From: Lactarius indigo
Lineage: Eukaryota; Basidiomycota; Agaricomycetes; Russulales; Russulaceae
Direction of reading: 5' to 3'
Length of the DNA stretch: 64,000 bases
Assembly (NCBI GenBank): GCA_025766275.1
Contig: JAFKAC010000080.1
Coordinates: 209,078 to 273,077, forward strand
The notes beneath the pieces are model-generated. The model ran no database searches. It saw nothing but the letters and a program-made list of their open reading frames with translations, and had not been told where the DNA came from. Positions 36,560-47,199 of the stretch are shown piece after piece. Position 1 is the stretch's first letter. The number at the start of each line of letters is the position of its first letter. The position numbers and the translations under genes were made by a program.

Positions 36560-37283
36560 TCACATTTGATTTTGAACTTCGTATATGCAGCTGCAAAACT
36601 TGAGGCCTTGAGGGTCCAATCCCATAAATGCACGCCAGTCAAATGCTTGGTGACTGCATTTCTCGCTCACGCCACTAGATGCTTGATTCGACCTGATAAG
36701 ATTGCATATCATCTTTGCAACATTCCGAGCCACCTGAAAATATGTTTTTTCGGGCCTATTCGTGCTACTCACCGATCTTAGGGTAGTCATCACGGAATGT
36801 CATGCATGTCATGAACTGAATACGAATGCAGACGGGCCACATTTCCAACATGGGGAAGCGAAATGCAAAGTCAGACACGAGGGGACGCAGCAACTTTGAA
36901 GCCTGAAACCGACTCATTGGATAGAGCAGTGGCCCGGGCCGAGGAAGAACCTCGATTACTAGTATTTCAAGCTTTCAAGTCTCGAACTCCTTCTTTGCAT
37001 GCGTCTTCTGGGACCATCGACCATTGAACGAGTTAGATCATAATGCATACCTACAAGTAAACCTATCGTACTGCCGGTGGTGTGGTGAAGGTGCAAAGTC
37101 CCAAAATCGAATTTCAACACTCCCATCCATAGCCACAAAAGGGAGCGGTTTTGGGAAGCGACGTCGCGGTGACTCGGAGTAACGACGTGTGAGCGCTATA
37201 TAAGCTGTGGTCCGATGGCGGTTGAACGTCGAGCGGTAAAGAGTTTCCCTGACAGCAGCTAGACGATAGTCTCGAATCTGCAC
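36560..37283 (-). CDS. Possible unrecognised gene (exon fragments)
   Basis: Reverse-strand open pieces look mildly protein-like: a segment ending KPLPFVAMDGSVEIRFWD near 37100, and FRFPMLEMWPVCIRIQFM near 36840, followed by TFRDDYPKIG before a GT at about 36773. I could not join them into one reading frame or match them to a family. It may be a gene remnant or chance; it is listed so that the interval is not taken as empty. Confidence 0.2.
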
Positions 37284-37482
37284 GTTAGCAACATAGTCAT
37301 TTATTATACTCTTGCCAAGAAGCCATTATCATAAGTTATCTGAGCAGATTGATAACCAAAAGTCACCGGTCAGTGGTGAACCACGACCCAGTGGCGGGTG
37401 CGGAGCCAGTACATATTCGAAAAGGGGGCACAGACTATACTAGGAGCTATAAGTGGAGACCTAATACGAGGTTCGACAGCCC

Positions 37483-38514
37483 TCAGTCGACCTTGCGCGC
37501 CCACTTGCGCCCGTAAGCGGCAGATTGCGAGTGCTGGTGCGTCGCCTGTTGCGGCAGGGGGCTCTGCGGCTGCACGACGACGTCGACCTTCTCCCTGCCA
37601 TACACCTCCTTTGGAGTGCCGAACGGGATCTCATCACGGACCTTGGCCGCGCTATCTTGGCCGACGCCGCGACCCCAGTACGCGTACATCTGCGCGCCGA
37701 GGATAAGGTTCAGGGATAGGGCGAGGGCGAAGCCAGCCGCCACGAGGGGGTCGTTCACCTCTTGTGACGTGGTGAACAGCCGCGCGGCGCAACCCGCGAT
37801 CTGCGAGACGACGGCAAAGGCGGAGAGCTGGCCCGTGCTGCGCGCGCGGTAGTTCTGGGAGATTTGTGGGAGCTTGGAGAAGAGGGAGAGCGGGAGTGTC
37901 CCGAGCTGCGCGGCGGCGAGCGCGCTGGCAGGCGCAGCGAACAACGCAAATCCGACAGCGAAGGTGATGAGGACGGCAGTGAGCAGCCTTCCAGTAGGGT
38001 TGGGCGCGGCGGTGAGTGGTCGGGTAGAGGAGGCGTTGTAGAGGGTGATGAGAAAAGTGATGATGACGTTTTGGATAGTAAGGAAGAAGTTCTCCCCGTA
38101 GGTGGAAAAGGGGAAGCCGTTTCGCGAGGAGTAGGCAAGGTTTATAGCATAGGAGAACGTCTCTAAGACGTATGCAGTAAGGGAGAGGCCGCGGGCGGAT
38201 TGAGCTCTGAGAACTGAGGGATTGTCAGAAACGAACACGCGACAGCAGGAGAGTCACGCACTTAGAAGAAGTTGTGGTACTTTCATTATGGAGCCACCGA
38301 CGACAATCGCAACTCCAACGCCCTTGGATAACGAATACTTGATGCACTGTACATCTTCAATATTGAGGTCCTCTATTAAGGATATATAGCATTTCTGTTC
38401 AACTAGGCAGTGAGCGGTAGATGAGTGGATATGGAAGAGTGGCTATACCTGTCCAATTATTGATATACCGAGATCTTTCACGAACCAAGGCAAATTTCTT
38501 GTGAGGGAGGTCAT
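37483..38514 (-). CDS. MPDU1-like PQ-loop protein (mannose-P-dolichol utilisation)
   Basis: Three exons on the reverse strand (38449-38514, 38262-38370, 37483-38213) give 301 residues in frame. Hallmarks: KYSLSKGVGVAIVVGGS then IMKVPQLLLILRAQSARGLSL, the first PQ-loop with its Pro-Gln pair near residue 50, followed by LETFSYAINLAYSSRNGFPF and YGENFFLTIQNVII. A second PQ-loop is SLFSKLPQISQNYRARSTGQ. Hydrophobic segments fit a seven-helix protein of the endoplasmic reticulum. MPDU1/Lec35 is needed for use of dolichol-phosphate sugars in N-glycan, GPI-anchor and mannosylation pathways; whether it flips or presents the lipid is unsettled. The tail is Gln/Ser/Lys-rich. It is divergent from eIF3e, with 137 bp between start codons. 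Confidence 0.9.
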
Positions 38515-38651
38515 TGCCCCAGTGGTATGGTGTGGGTGTACGTACGTTGGCGGGCTGGCACTGCCCCCGCCACGACACGGTCAAAAGGGTCAGATCACGT
38601 GATAAGACTATACTCTTTCAAAAATCGCTTTTAATCTTTCAATTGAACAAA
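38515..38651. promoter_or_regulatory. Compact bidirectional promoter region
   Basis: Only 137 bp separate the start codons of the MPDU1-like gene (-) and eIF3e (+). The interval has a CACGTGA-like word at 38596-38602 (tcacgtga), which can bind bHLH-type factors in fungi, and no clear TATA box, usual for housekeeping genes. Confidence 0.5.
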
Positions 38652-40286
38652 ATGGCCGAGTACGACCTCACCAAGACGATAATACCCTACTTGGATCGAC
38701 ATTTGGCCTTTCCTCTACTCACCCATCTCCTCGAAAGTGGTTTGTTTGCGCAAGATCAGGTCGCAGCAGCGCAGTATGAGCTCGCAAAAGGCACCAACAT
38801 GGTCGATTACATCGTATCCCTCTATGAGCAACTAAACCCGGATTCCGAGGTCCCTGACGGTGAGAAATGGCTTGTATAATTGCCCTCTTTTCCGCGATCT
38901 GACACAGAATCTACTCAGAATTTGCTGCCAAGCGAGAAAAGGCAGTGGCAATCAATGAGCAGCTGCAGCAGGAAGCAAAGGCCGTGCTGGACGTGATCGA
39001 GAACCCAGACGTCGCGCAGGCTCTGCGCCAAGACAAGAACCAAAACCTGGCTTATCTGAAGGACAACTACGACGTGAGTGACGTTCCGCGCCCCGCCCGT
39101 TTGATCTACTGTTCCAACTGTGGACGTGCCCTCCTAGCTCACCCTCGAGCAAATAACCGCACTGTACAACTTTGGCAAGTTCCAGTACACGTACGGGAAC
39201 TATTCTGGTGCCGCGGACTACCTCTACCACTTCCGCGTGCTCTCCACCGACACGGACCTGAACACCTCCGCACACTGGGGCAAGCTCGCCTCGGACATCC
39301 TCACGGGGAAGTGGGACGTCGCGCTCGAGGAGCTCAACACGCTCCGTGAGACGCTCGATGCGCGTGCGGGCACCGCCCCCCTCTCCAGTGCCGCGGCACA
39401 GGCGCAAGCGCACGCCGAGCCGCTCGCGACGCTGCACTCGCGGGCGTGGCTCGTGCACTGGTCCCTCTTCGTGTACTTCAACCATCCGGCTGGCCGCACG
39501 CTCCTCCTCGAGACGTTCCTTGCGCCAGCGTACCTCAATACCATCCAGTCCGCCGCGCCCTGGGTCCTCCGCTACCTCGCCGTCTCCGCCGTGCTCTCTC
39601 GCCGCGCGCAGGCGGGCGGTGGGGGGGCACCCGTGAGCTCGCGCGTGCGGCACGCGATCCGCGAAGTCGTCAAGGTCGTGCAGCTCGAGGAGTACCAGTA
39701 TGCGGACCCGGTGACCAAGTTCCTCAAGGAACTCTATGTCGAGTTTGACTTTGAGGCGGCGCAGCATCAGCTGCAGCTCGCGGAACGCGTCGTCGGCAAC
39801 GATTTTTTCCTTAGCGAATTCAGGGAGGAGTTCCTCGATAACGCGCGCTACCTCATCAGCGAGGCGTACTGTCGCATCCACCAGCGGATCGACATCGCGT
39901 ACGTTGTTCTCACTGTGCACATACAGCAATGGGCTAAGACTTTTCTCTCCAAGTGACCTCTCCGCGCGCCTCAACCTCTCCCCCGACGAAGGTGAAAAGT
40001 GGATCGTCAACCTCATCCGCGACACACGGATGGCTGCCGATGCCAAGATCGATCTCGAAAAGGTGTGCTTCCTCATTGTCTTCCCAGGCGCCCCAGTTAA
40101 CTCACCGCCCTCCCGCAGAACGTCATTGAGATCCACCGCCCGGCACTGCCGATCTACCAATCGGTGATCGAAAAGACCCGCGGATTAAGCATCCGAACAC
40201 AGGCGCTTGGGGCGGCGCTCAGCCGGACAGGACAGCAGCAGGCGCCCGCGCAGGAACAGCCCGCTGTCGTCGAGGGTGCCCGATGA
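38652..40286 (+). CDS. INT6: Translation initiation factor eIF3 subunit e (INT6)
   Basis: Five exons (38652-38859, 38919-39073, 39138-39898, 39954-40062, 40119-40286) give 466 residues, close to the usual 440-450. Diagnostic segments: [23 protein letters not shown] at the N-terminus ([14 protein letters not shown]), [21 protein letters not shown] across the second intron, [15 protein letters not shown], and the C-terminal PCI domain with [19 protein letters not shown], then [21 protein letters not shown]. eIF3e is a PCI-domain subunit of the cytoplasmic eIF3 complex, which holds the 40S subunit and recruits mRNA. An Ala/Gly-rich insertion (about residues 235-260 and 310-320, [15 protein letters not shown] and [10 protein letters not shown]) is specific to this copy or lineage. 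The frame is intact; third-position GC is high. Confidence 0.95.
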
Positions 40287-40440
40287 TGAAAATTGTTGTG
40301 TAATTACCTTGTAGCAGCAGAGTTGTATATGATGTGTGGACTTTCCGAGTTCATAGTCATGGGTGTATGCAGCAAGTAGATAAAAAGATCCAAAACTCTC
40401 GTGTTCATGAGCCAGGCGTAGCATCATCGTCTGGATATAG

Positions 40441-42772
40441 CTAGAAAAATCCGTCTCCAGTCCTCAGTTCCACACAGAACAGATCGTGATGCGGCCGTAC
40501 CTTCCCGGGGTTCATAATCCCTAGCGGGTCTATCGCCCGTTTGATCGTCTTCATCAGGGCTACGGTTCCCGCGCCGAGCTCCTCAACTAAGAATTCCTTC
40601 TTCCCAATTCCGACACCATGCTCGCCAGTACCTGAAGATTAGACGGGTAAGTGTGCTCCCGGGCCCCGGCCTCGTGCCGCGCATGACTTACAGGTCCCAT
40701 CGAGCGCAAGCGCGCGCTTGACCATGCGGTGCACGAGCCCCCGTACGGTCTTGAGCTCTTCGTCCGTCTTGAAGGCCAAGAAGGTGTGGAAGTTTCCTGG
40801 TGTTCCGATGGTGCCGTGCCATTAGTCTCTAACCTCTCGATAACGTGGCACCTCAAGTACTACCCACCATCTCCAGCGTGGCCCAAAACAAAATACATTA
40901 TTCCGGAGCGCTCGATGTCCTTCTGAGTCTCATATACGAGCTGTGGGAGTTTAGAGATCGGGACGCTGCAGGATCACCACGATGGCCTGTGAGTGGGTCC
41001 ACTGGGACCTCTAAGCGATCCAGGTCAATACGCACCACACGTCTGTTGACCACGCCTTTGCGCCCTCGCCTGCATACGCGAGGCCGGAGTAGTGCGCATT
41101 TTTACGGTCCGTCCACATCGCCGCGGCTTCCTCCTCGCTCTGCGCGGGCCAGAACTTATCGCCGTCGTGCTTTTTAACTATACGCTTCACCACGTCCACG
41201 GCCTCCGCGAGCGCGGCGGGCGTAGCACCTTGCAGCTTGAAGAACAGGTGGTCGGCGATGTCGTAATTCCGCGCGGGGTTTCCCGTAGCCATGGTCATGC
41301 GCATGAACGCCGCGTCGACGAGCTCGATGCATTCTGGCCGGGGGGGGGGGGTATAAAAGGTCAGAAATACGAAAAGAGGAGAGACGACGCACGGATCCCG
41401 ATGCCCGTGTTTAGGATCTCGATGACGGCCTCGCTTGCCTTGCGCACGTCCGGAAACCGCGCAGTTGCGACGGTCGTCGGGATGACCGGTGCTAGGCGGA
41501 TGGTCACCTCCGTGACGATGCCGAGCGTGCCCTCCGCGCCCACGAACAGCTTCGTGGTGTCAAATCCGGCCGACGACTTGCGTGAGCGGCGCCTCGTTTT
41601 GATCACCTCCCCAGATGGGAGCACGACCGTCTGTCGCAAGTTCAGCGCCCGCGCGTCCCGTCGACAAAATGGGGGCTGACCGCGTTCAGGAACCATTCGC
41701 CCTTCGCCGTACCGTACCGCACCGCATTGGCTGTTGGGAGGAGAGGATTCAGGACAGGCCGAGAAGGATGCGTTTATGGTGGTACGGTACTGACTTCCGG
41801 AGCAGCCAGTACTTAGCATACCGCCGATAGTTGCAGTAGGGCCAGGGTCGAGCTGCACACTCGCAATTAAAAATAGGAGATCACGAGTACGTGTATCGTC
41901 TCGCACGCACGGGAAAGAATAGCGGGATTCCTTTCTCTTTCAAGGTTTGGTTGATCTCCATCCAGCCGACTCCTGGCTGGCAAATGAGGTCCGAGTCTTC
42001 CTCTGCGAAGACGGAACAAATTAGATACTCGACAGAAGGAGACGGGGAACGCACCGTGAATAGCAATTATCTTGTCCATTTCTGACATGTCGACGCAGAT
42101 CCCTCCGCCCCTCCACTAATGCAGCAAGAGTACGTGTCCATCGATTATCCCGCACGCGACGGACGAGGGGCAAGTACGTACGCCCGTAAACTGGCCTTCG
42201 AGGCTCGTCCCGCCAGAGTAGGGAACGATAGGCATGCGATACTTCCGCGCGACGTTGACGATTTTCACGACATCTTCTGTCGAACTCGGGTACACCACGA
42301 CGCTATGTGGGAGCCCTGAGGTACAGTTAACATCGTTTGGCTCGACAATCCAGGAAAAGGCACACGAACCGGGGTGATGAGAATTTGGCGAGAACCCGTG
42401 CGCCTCCAGCTGGTCCTGCGCCGTCGTCACCGCCTCCCCCGCAAGCGACGCCTTGAGCTCGTCGATCGCCCGCACAAAGTCCCCAGGGGTACCGTAGATC
42501 GGCTTTGCTGGCAATGGAGATGGAGATACTAACGCTCTTGAGGTCGCCCCCTCCACGTTGACACCGTTCGAACGTGTGCCAACATAATATCCGCCCAGGC
42601 CAAGAAAGGCGCCGCCTAGCGCGAGCGCGAGCACGGTCCGGGACGAAGAGACCGCAGAGCTCTGTGCTAGTGGATCGCCGCTGATCGCTGTGGTAAGTGG
42701 GCGCAAGTGATGGGGAATTCGCAGCCGTGGCGGTCTGCCACTGAACCAACAAGCTTTCCGTGGCAGTGGCAT
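40441..42772 (-). CDS. DLD1: D-lactate dehydrogenase (cytochrome), mitochondrial
   Basis: About ten short exons on the reverse strand join without a break. The N-terminus is basic with a hydrophobic helix ([20 protein letters not shown]), as in mitochondrial inner-membrane forms. The FAD-binding type 4 domain has [53 protein letters not shown], then [20 protein letters not shown] and [18 protein letters not shown]. The FAD-oxidase C-terminal domain has GHAGDGNFHTF and [17 protein letters not shown], ending NPGK. It oxidises D-lactate to pyruvate and passes electrons to cytochrome c, and helps clear methylglyoxal-derived D-lactate. The stop is TAG at 40441-40443. A 50-nt intron removes the apparent stop near 41680. 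Confidence 0.92.
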
Positions 42773-43285
42773 GAGGAGGAACGCACGTGTTGGGCCAGCA
42801 TGATGACCAGATGACTTCTCGCGTTATCTCCATTCGTTGAGAACCGCGGTCGAGTTTAGTTCGATCCACTACGGATTCTCTCCTTCTTTTCTTCTCCTTC
42901 CTGTCACGACGTGCGACCCCCCGGCCCTCAAACGCAACTGAGCTTTGCTTGAGCTTGATATCAAGTTACTAGCAGAACGTCATGCCTAAACCTAGACGTT
43001 CCTCTTATCAAATGAGTATCTTCCCGGATCAAGTGGCGATCTAGGGCGTTCCATTCAGGCTTGGGCCGAGGATCGAAGTCGCCTCCACTTGGGCATTCGA
43101 GCTCAAGTTGCAGGCTGGTCTTCAGGTACCAAACTGGTTGATATGGTGCAGACCTGGGTGCTCAGCGCTCAGCGGCCACCGCCTGTGACAATTGCCGAAT
43201 CAGTACCTCTCCATCGTCCTTCCCTTTTCTGTTCACTTTGTTTAGTTGACTTTTATCTGTGTTTCAATTCACCAAGGAGAAAGAA

Positions 43286-43293
43286 TATAAATA
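43286..43293 (+). promoter_or_regulatory. TATA box of the P450 gene
   Basis: TATAAATA lies 40 bp before the start codon at 43333, a normal place for a regulated fungal promoter. Confidence 0.5.
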
Positions 43294-43332
43294 CCGATAT
43301 GCTCTCTCTGGGTCTCTTTTCCAGGCCCAGAC

Positions 43333-45278
43333 ATGTCTTCTTTATTTTTCACCCTTCCTGGCACCCAGGTCGCTTTCCAACTTAGCCAGTTCGCGAAAGA
43401 GAACAAAATACCATCGTTCGGCATCCTTCTCAGCCTCGCTGTGCTCTACATGGCCCACTTTGTCACCAGTCCCTATCGGAGGCTACCCCCAGGGCCGCGG
43501 GGTTACCCGATTATAGGAAACGTCCTCGAGTTACGGTCCAAGCAATGGCTCAAGTTCACAGAGTGGCGAAAGCAGTACGGTCAGTGGCTCCCTTCGATCT
43601 TTCTTCCCCTCGTTCTTAAATTTATCGATCTAGGCGATCTTATCTATCTTAATGCTTTCGGTCAACCCATGGTCGTCCTCAACTCTCAGAAAGTTGCTGC
43701 CGATCTGCTTAATCGACGCGCCGGGATATACGCAGATAGACCCCGTAATATTGTTGCATCAGACATCATGACAGGTGGTCTCCTCATTGGATTTGTCCAA
43801 TACAACGACGTGTACGTGCTTCTGGTTGTCTCTAGGTCCGTACCGACCTTCATTACCAGCTGGCGTCGGATGCGCAAGGCCGCCCATCACGGCCTCAACA
43901 AGGTCGTCGTTAATGATTTCCATAGAATACAAACCAAAGAAGCTCTCATTCTCGCTTCCGATGGACTGAACAAACCTACGGAATGGGGCCACCATCTCCG
44001 TCGTGCCGCCACGTCGATGATCATGTCCGTTGTTTATGATCTACCTACCATAAAATCCGGACAAGATCACAATGTCAAGCATGTTAATGACTTCGTCGAG
44101 CGTATCACTCGTGCCGCTTACCCAGGAACCTACCTTGTTGAGTACTTCCCCTGGATGCTACATATTCCTAGCAGGTTTGTTCTTTGAATGTGTTGGGTCC
44201 TATCTGGCGCCTGACCTAACCAGGTTTGCGGCGTGGAAGCGAGACGCTGAGGCTTGGTACAAACATGACACTGCCATATTCGATGAATTTTTCAACTCCG
44301 TTCATGTCAACAACGTACGGATAGAACTTAATTGTTAAATCGTGTCACTTTAATCTCCTTCTGACACAGGCAGACGGAGATTACCGCCCTAGTCTGTGTG
44401 CTACATTAATTCGCGATGGGGGTCGACACAAGATGTCCAATCTGGAAAAATCATGGCTGGCTGGAACTATGTAGTACGTATATGTCGATTCGGCGCATGC
44501 GCAATCGACTTGCTAAGTTTATCCCACCCACCAGTGCCGCAGGCACAGACACAACTTCCGCTGTGATGACTTGGTGGACTCTCGCGATGCTTGCGTACCC
44601 CGAGACCCAAGCCAGAGCACAGGCAGAACTCGACGCAGTCGTAGGCCGCTCACGTTTACCAACATTTGCGGACTACCCTCACCTCCCTTACATCCGTGCT
44701 ATGGTCAAAGAAGCCCTACGCTGGCGCGCTGTCGACCCAGTTGGGCTGCCTCATCGGTCCCTTGAAGACGACTGGTACGAAGGGATGTTCATTCCGAAAG
44801 GCACGATCTGCATCGCCAACGTTTGGCACCTGAACCTCGACCCGGATATCTACGGCGAAGATGCGGCACACTTCAACCCTGCGAGACATCTTGACGCCAA
44901 TGGAGAAATTGCCCCGGGCCCACCAGACGCAAAAGAAGAGGGCCACTTTACTTATGGCTTTGGTCGCAGATCGTGTGTCGGCCGTCATGTGGCGAACAAC
45001 TCGCTATTCATCAACATTGCAACTGTGCTTTGGGCGCTCAAACTTGAGCGAAAGAAGGACGCCGCAGGCCAACTTCTTCCCTTAGATGTGGACGGTACGG
45101 TGGAAACTAGTCTTGTCATGTGAGTACGACTCACCACGCGACCCCGAAGCAAGAATAACAAGACGCCCTTGCCAGTCACCCAGTCCCCTATGAGTGTGAC
45201 ATCAGGCCACGTTTCCCGGAAGCTCCCTCGCTCCTCGCACAGGAGATGGAGCTCCACGATGACGATATGTGGGCGTAG
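43333..45278 (+). CDS. Cytochrome P450 monooxygenase
   Basis: Seven exons (43333-43579, 43634-43811, 43860-44174, 44224-44314, 44370-44473, 44535-45119, 45176-45278) give 540 residues, with no break. An N-terminal membrane anchor (FGILLSLAVLYMAHFV) and the proline hinge RRLPPGPRGYPIIGN place it in the endoplasmic reticulum. The I-helix oxygen-binding motif is AAGTDTTSA, the K-helix EALRWR (ExxR), the PERF-like element FNPARH, and the haem loop FTYGFGRRSCVGRH with the Cys ligand. It resembles the basidiomycete P450s often called O-methylsterigmatocystin oxidoreductase-like; the CYP family number cannot be given from here. It faces a sesquiterpene synthase tail to tail, 451 bp apart, so it probably oxidises that enzyme's product. 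Confidence 0.93.
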
Positions 45279-45729
45279 ATCATTTCGTAGGAATAGTATA
45301 CAGTCCCGACCCTGATGGAGGATCCCCCAATTCAGGCTTCGCACTTGAGGTGATACGAAGTTTTACGACGACTTGACTATCAGCTCGTTTCTTGATATAC
45401 CAACTAATCTGGTTACGACGAACTCTAAGCTCGATCACCTGTACTCCAGTTCTTCTTCTTCGAATCCGATTCCTACTTTGTGAATAATTGCTCCGCAAGC
45501 CGATTGCTTGCACTCGCTTTTGAACCGAACTCGAGCCCGAACGATTTCCGACACGTGAGATGTAGACATGGAATCGTTTGAATTCATGCTCTGGAAACGA
45601 AAGTCTGACTATTTGGAAATCACTGTAATATGGCCAGGTACAACACAAGCAAGGACACAAGATATTTCTACGAGTTTATGGATCATATGGACGTTCTTTA
45701 ACAAATATGGTTCAGTCGCATACATTTAG
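45279..45729. other. Convergent gap between P450 and terpene synthase
   Basis: Both genes end here. A long reverse frame (45280-45660) shows no domain and is taken as chance; the interval should contain both 3' ends and polyadenylation signals. Confidence 0.5.
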
Positions 45730-47025
45730 TCAGCACTGACTAGGAAGAGCCATCATTGGTGTTATTGTTTCGGTGGACTTCGGGAACAAAGTCACCATTC
45801 TGTGCTCCTGTGTTTCTGGTCCCTTCGTCCCAAAGTATCTCTCCGCCTCGAACGACCAACAGTCGTGCCCGCGCATCCAGTAACCCACTCCCTCAACGAA
45901 GGCAGAGACAACGGGATCCATTTCGGGACCCCATGAAGGTATCTTCCGGTGTTGCTCTAGGCTCTTGGCTAGTTTTGTTTCGTTGAACTCCGTGTACCAG
46001 TCCAGCGCCCCGTTCAAGTCCACACCTTTTTCGTTCATAACGACAGTGAGGAGGTTGTGGGCAGCGTGTCCCGGTGCAGCTTGCTCGATGTTATAAGAAT
46101 ATAAATCCTAGTTCAAGTTTCGCAAGGTCAGACCGGGCCACACGGCCAAGAGCGGTACTAGATACGCACGTTTGTGAGACAAAGGGGATATACGATCAGG
46201 TCAAGAAAAGTCGTCATCGCAGGATGCGTCATGACTTCATCAGGGATGTCGAAGCTCATCTCTAGGGGAAAGAGTGTACAATATGCGGCCGAGGCGCGCA
46301 CCCTGAGGTCAAGGTAGTCTGTGATCCCACGGATGCGCCCCTGGTCTCTATCGGCAGCCTCTTCAACTACTGCGTAGACATATGCATCGAATGATTTGAG
46401 GAGTCGTCTCTGAGCGGAATCGCTCGAGACCTTGATCGCATGAAGCCAGAATCTATAAATACGGTTAGTCATGAATGATGACCGCAAGACAGTGCGAGCA
46501 CTGCCGGACTCTGAGAACCCGAAGGTAGACCTACTGTTTTGCAATTTCTCCAGGTTTCGGCTCGCATTTTGGACGCTCCTGGTGAGGGTTTCTGAGAGCA
46601 TCCATGACCGCACCTGCGCAGATACGGACTCCAGCTTCGTCCAGTTTGTCGGTGTACTCGTCGTAAATGAAAAAGAGTGCCATTAATTTACAGGCAACGA
46701 GGAGACACTCTGGTAGGAACTTGTCAGGATGTCCGCACTGACCCGCAGAACATAGACAGTAAACCTTTATCAAGTAAAGGATATCCGAGCGAAGCGAGAA
46801 GCGCTACATGTCTGTGAGGTTAAGAATTAAACTTGTAATAAGTGCCCACCCACCGAAATTGCATCGGTCGAATAATTTCTGTGACTTGGTATCAAGGGCC
46901 TCAAACGCGTGGACCCACTCGTCGAACTGGGCCTTTACCTCTGCGTAGTGCTCGTTCAAGACTCTGGGCCAGGGCCACTGAGCAAGTAGGTTAGGGAGAC
47001 GAAATTGGGGGAGTTCTGACATCAT
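45730..47025 (-). CDS. Sesquiterpene synthase (class I terpene cyclase)
   Basis: Reverse-strand exons 46854-47025, 46765-46803, 46535-46719, 46170-46452 and 45730-46107. Start is MMSELPQFRLPNLLAQWPWPR, the usual fungal pattern. The Asp-rich metal motif is the DEYTD in LFFIYDEYTDKLDE; the second metal motif NDLYSYNIE (consensus NDxxSxxxE) is formed across the last intron; RY in EAERYF follows. The enzyme ionises farnesyl diphosphate with Mg2+ and cyclises it. The size, 352 residues if complete, is normal. One oddity: exons 2 and 3 do not join in frame. With the only GT-AG intron (46720-46764, 45 nt) two bases are missing, exactly the AG expected before TTCCTACCA. Either two bases are lost from the sequence, or the copy is damaged or spliced unusually. 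Confidence 0.85.
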
Positions 47026-47091
47026 TTAGATGAGGAAGTGGGCGTTCGAAGGTCTGGTGAGGCCGCTGTACTGTATGACTGGGATGTAGGG

Positions 47092-47099
47092 ATTATATA
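47092..47099 (-). promoter_or_regulatory. TATA box of the terpene synthase gene
   Basis: Reverse-strand TATATAAT about 67 bp before the start codon at 47025. It suits an inducible, tightly regulated gene. Confidence 0.45.
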
Positions 47100-47199
47100 C
47101 TCCATGACGAATACCCCAACTTGAAGCTACTGTAGCATGAAGGCACGATAAGAATCGTGATGGGTTTTGAAAAAACAAAAAAACAAAAAGCAAAAAAAA

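Noticed and set aside
38952..40160. 402-residue reverse frame
   Set aside because: Antisense shadow of the GC-rich eIF3e exons, which have strong family identity on the other strand.
45280..45660. 126-residue reverse frame between P450 and terpene synthase
   Set aside because: No recognisable features, lies in the shared 3' region of two convergent genes.
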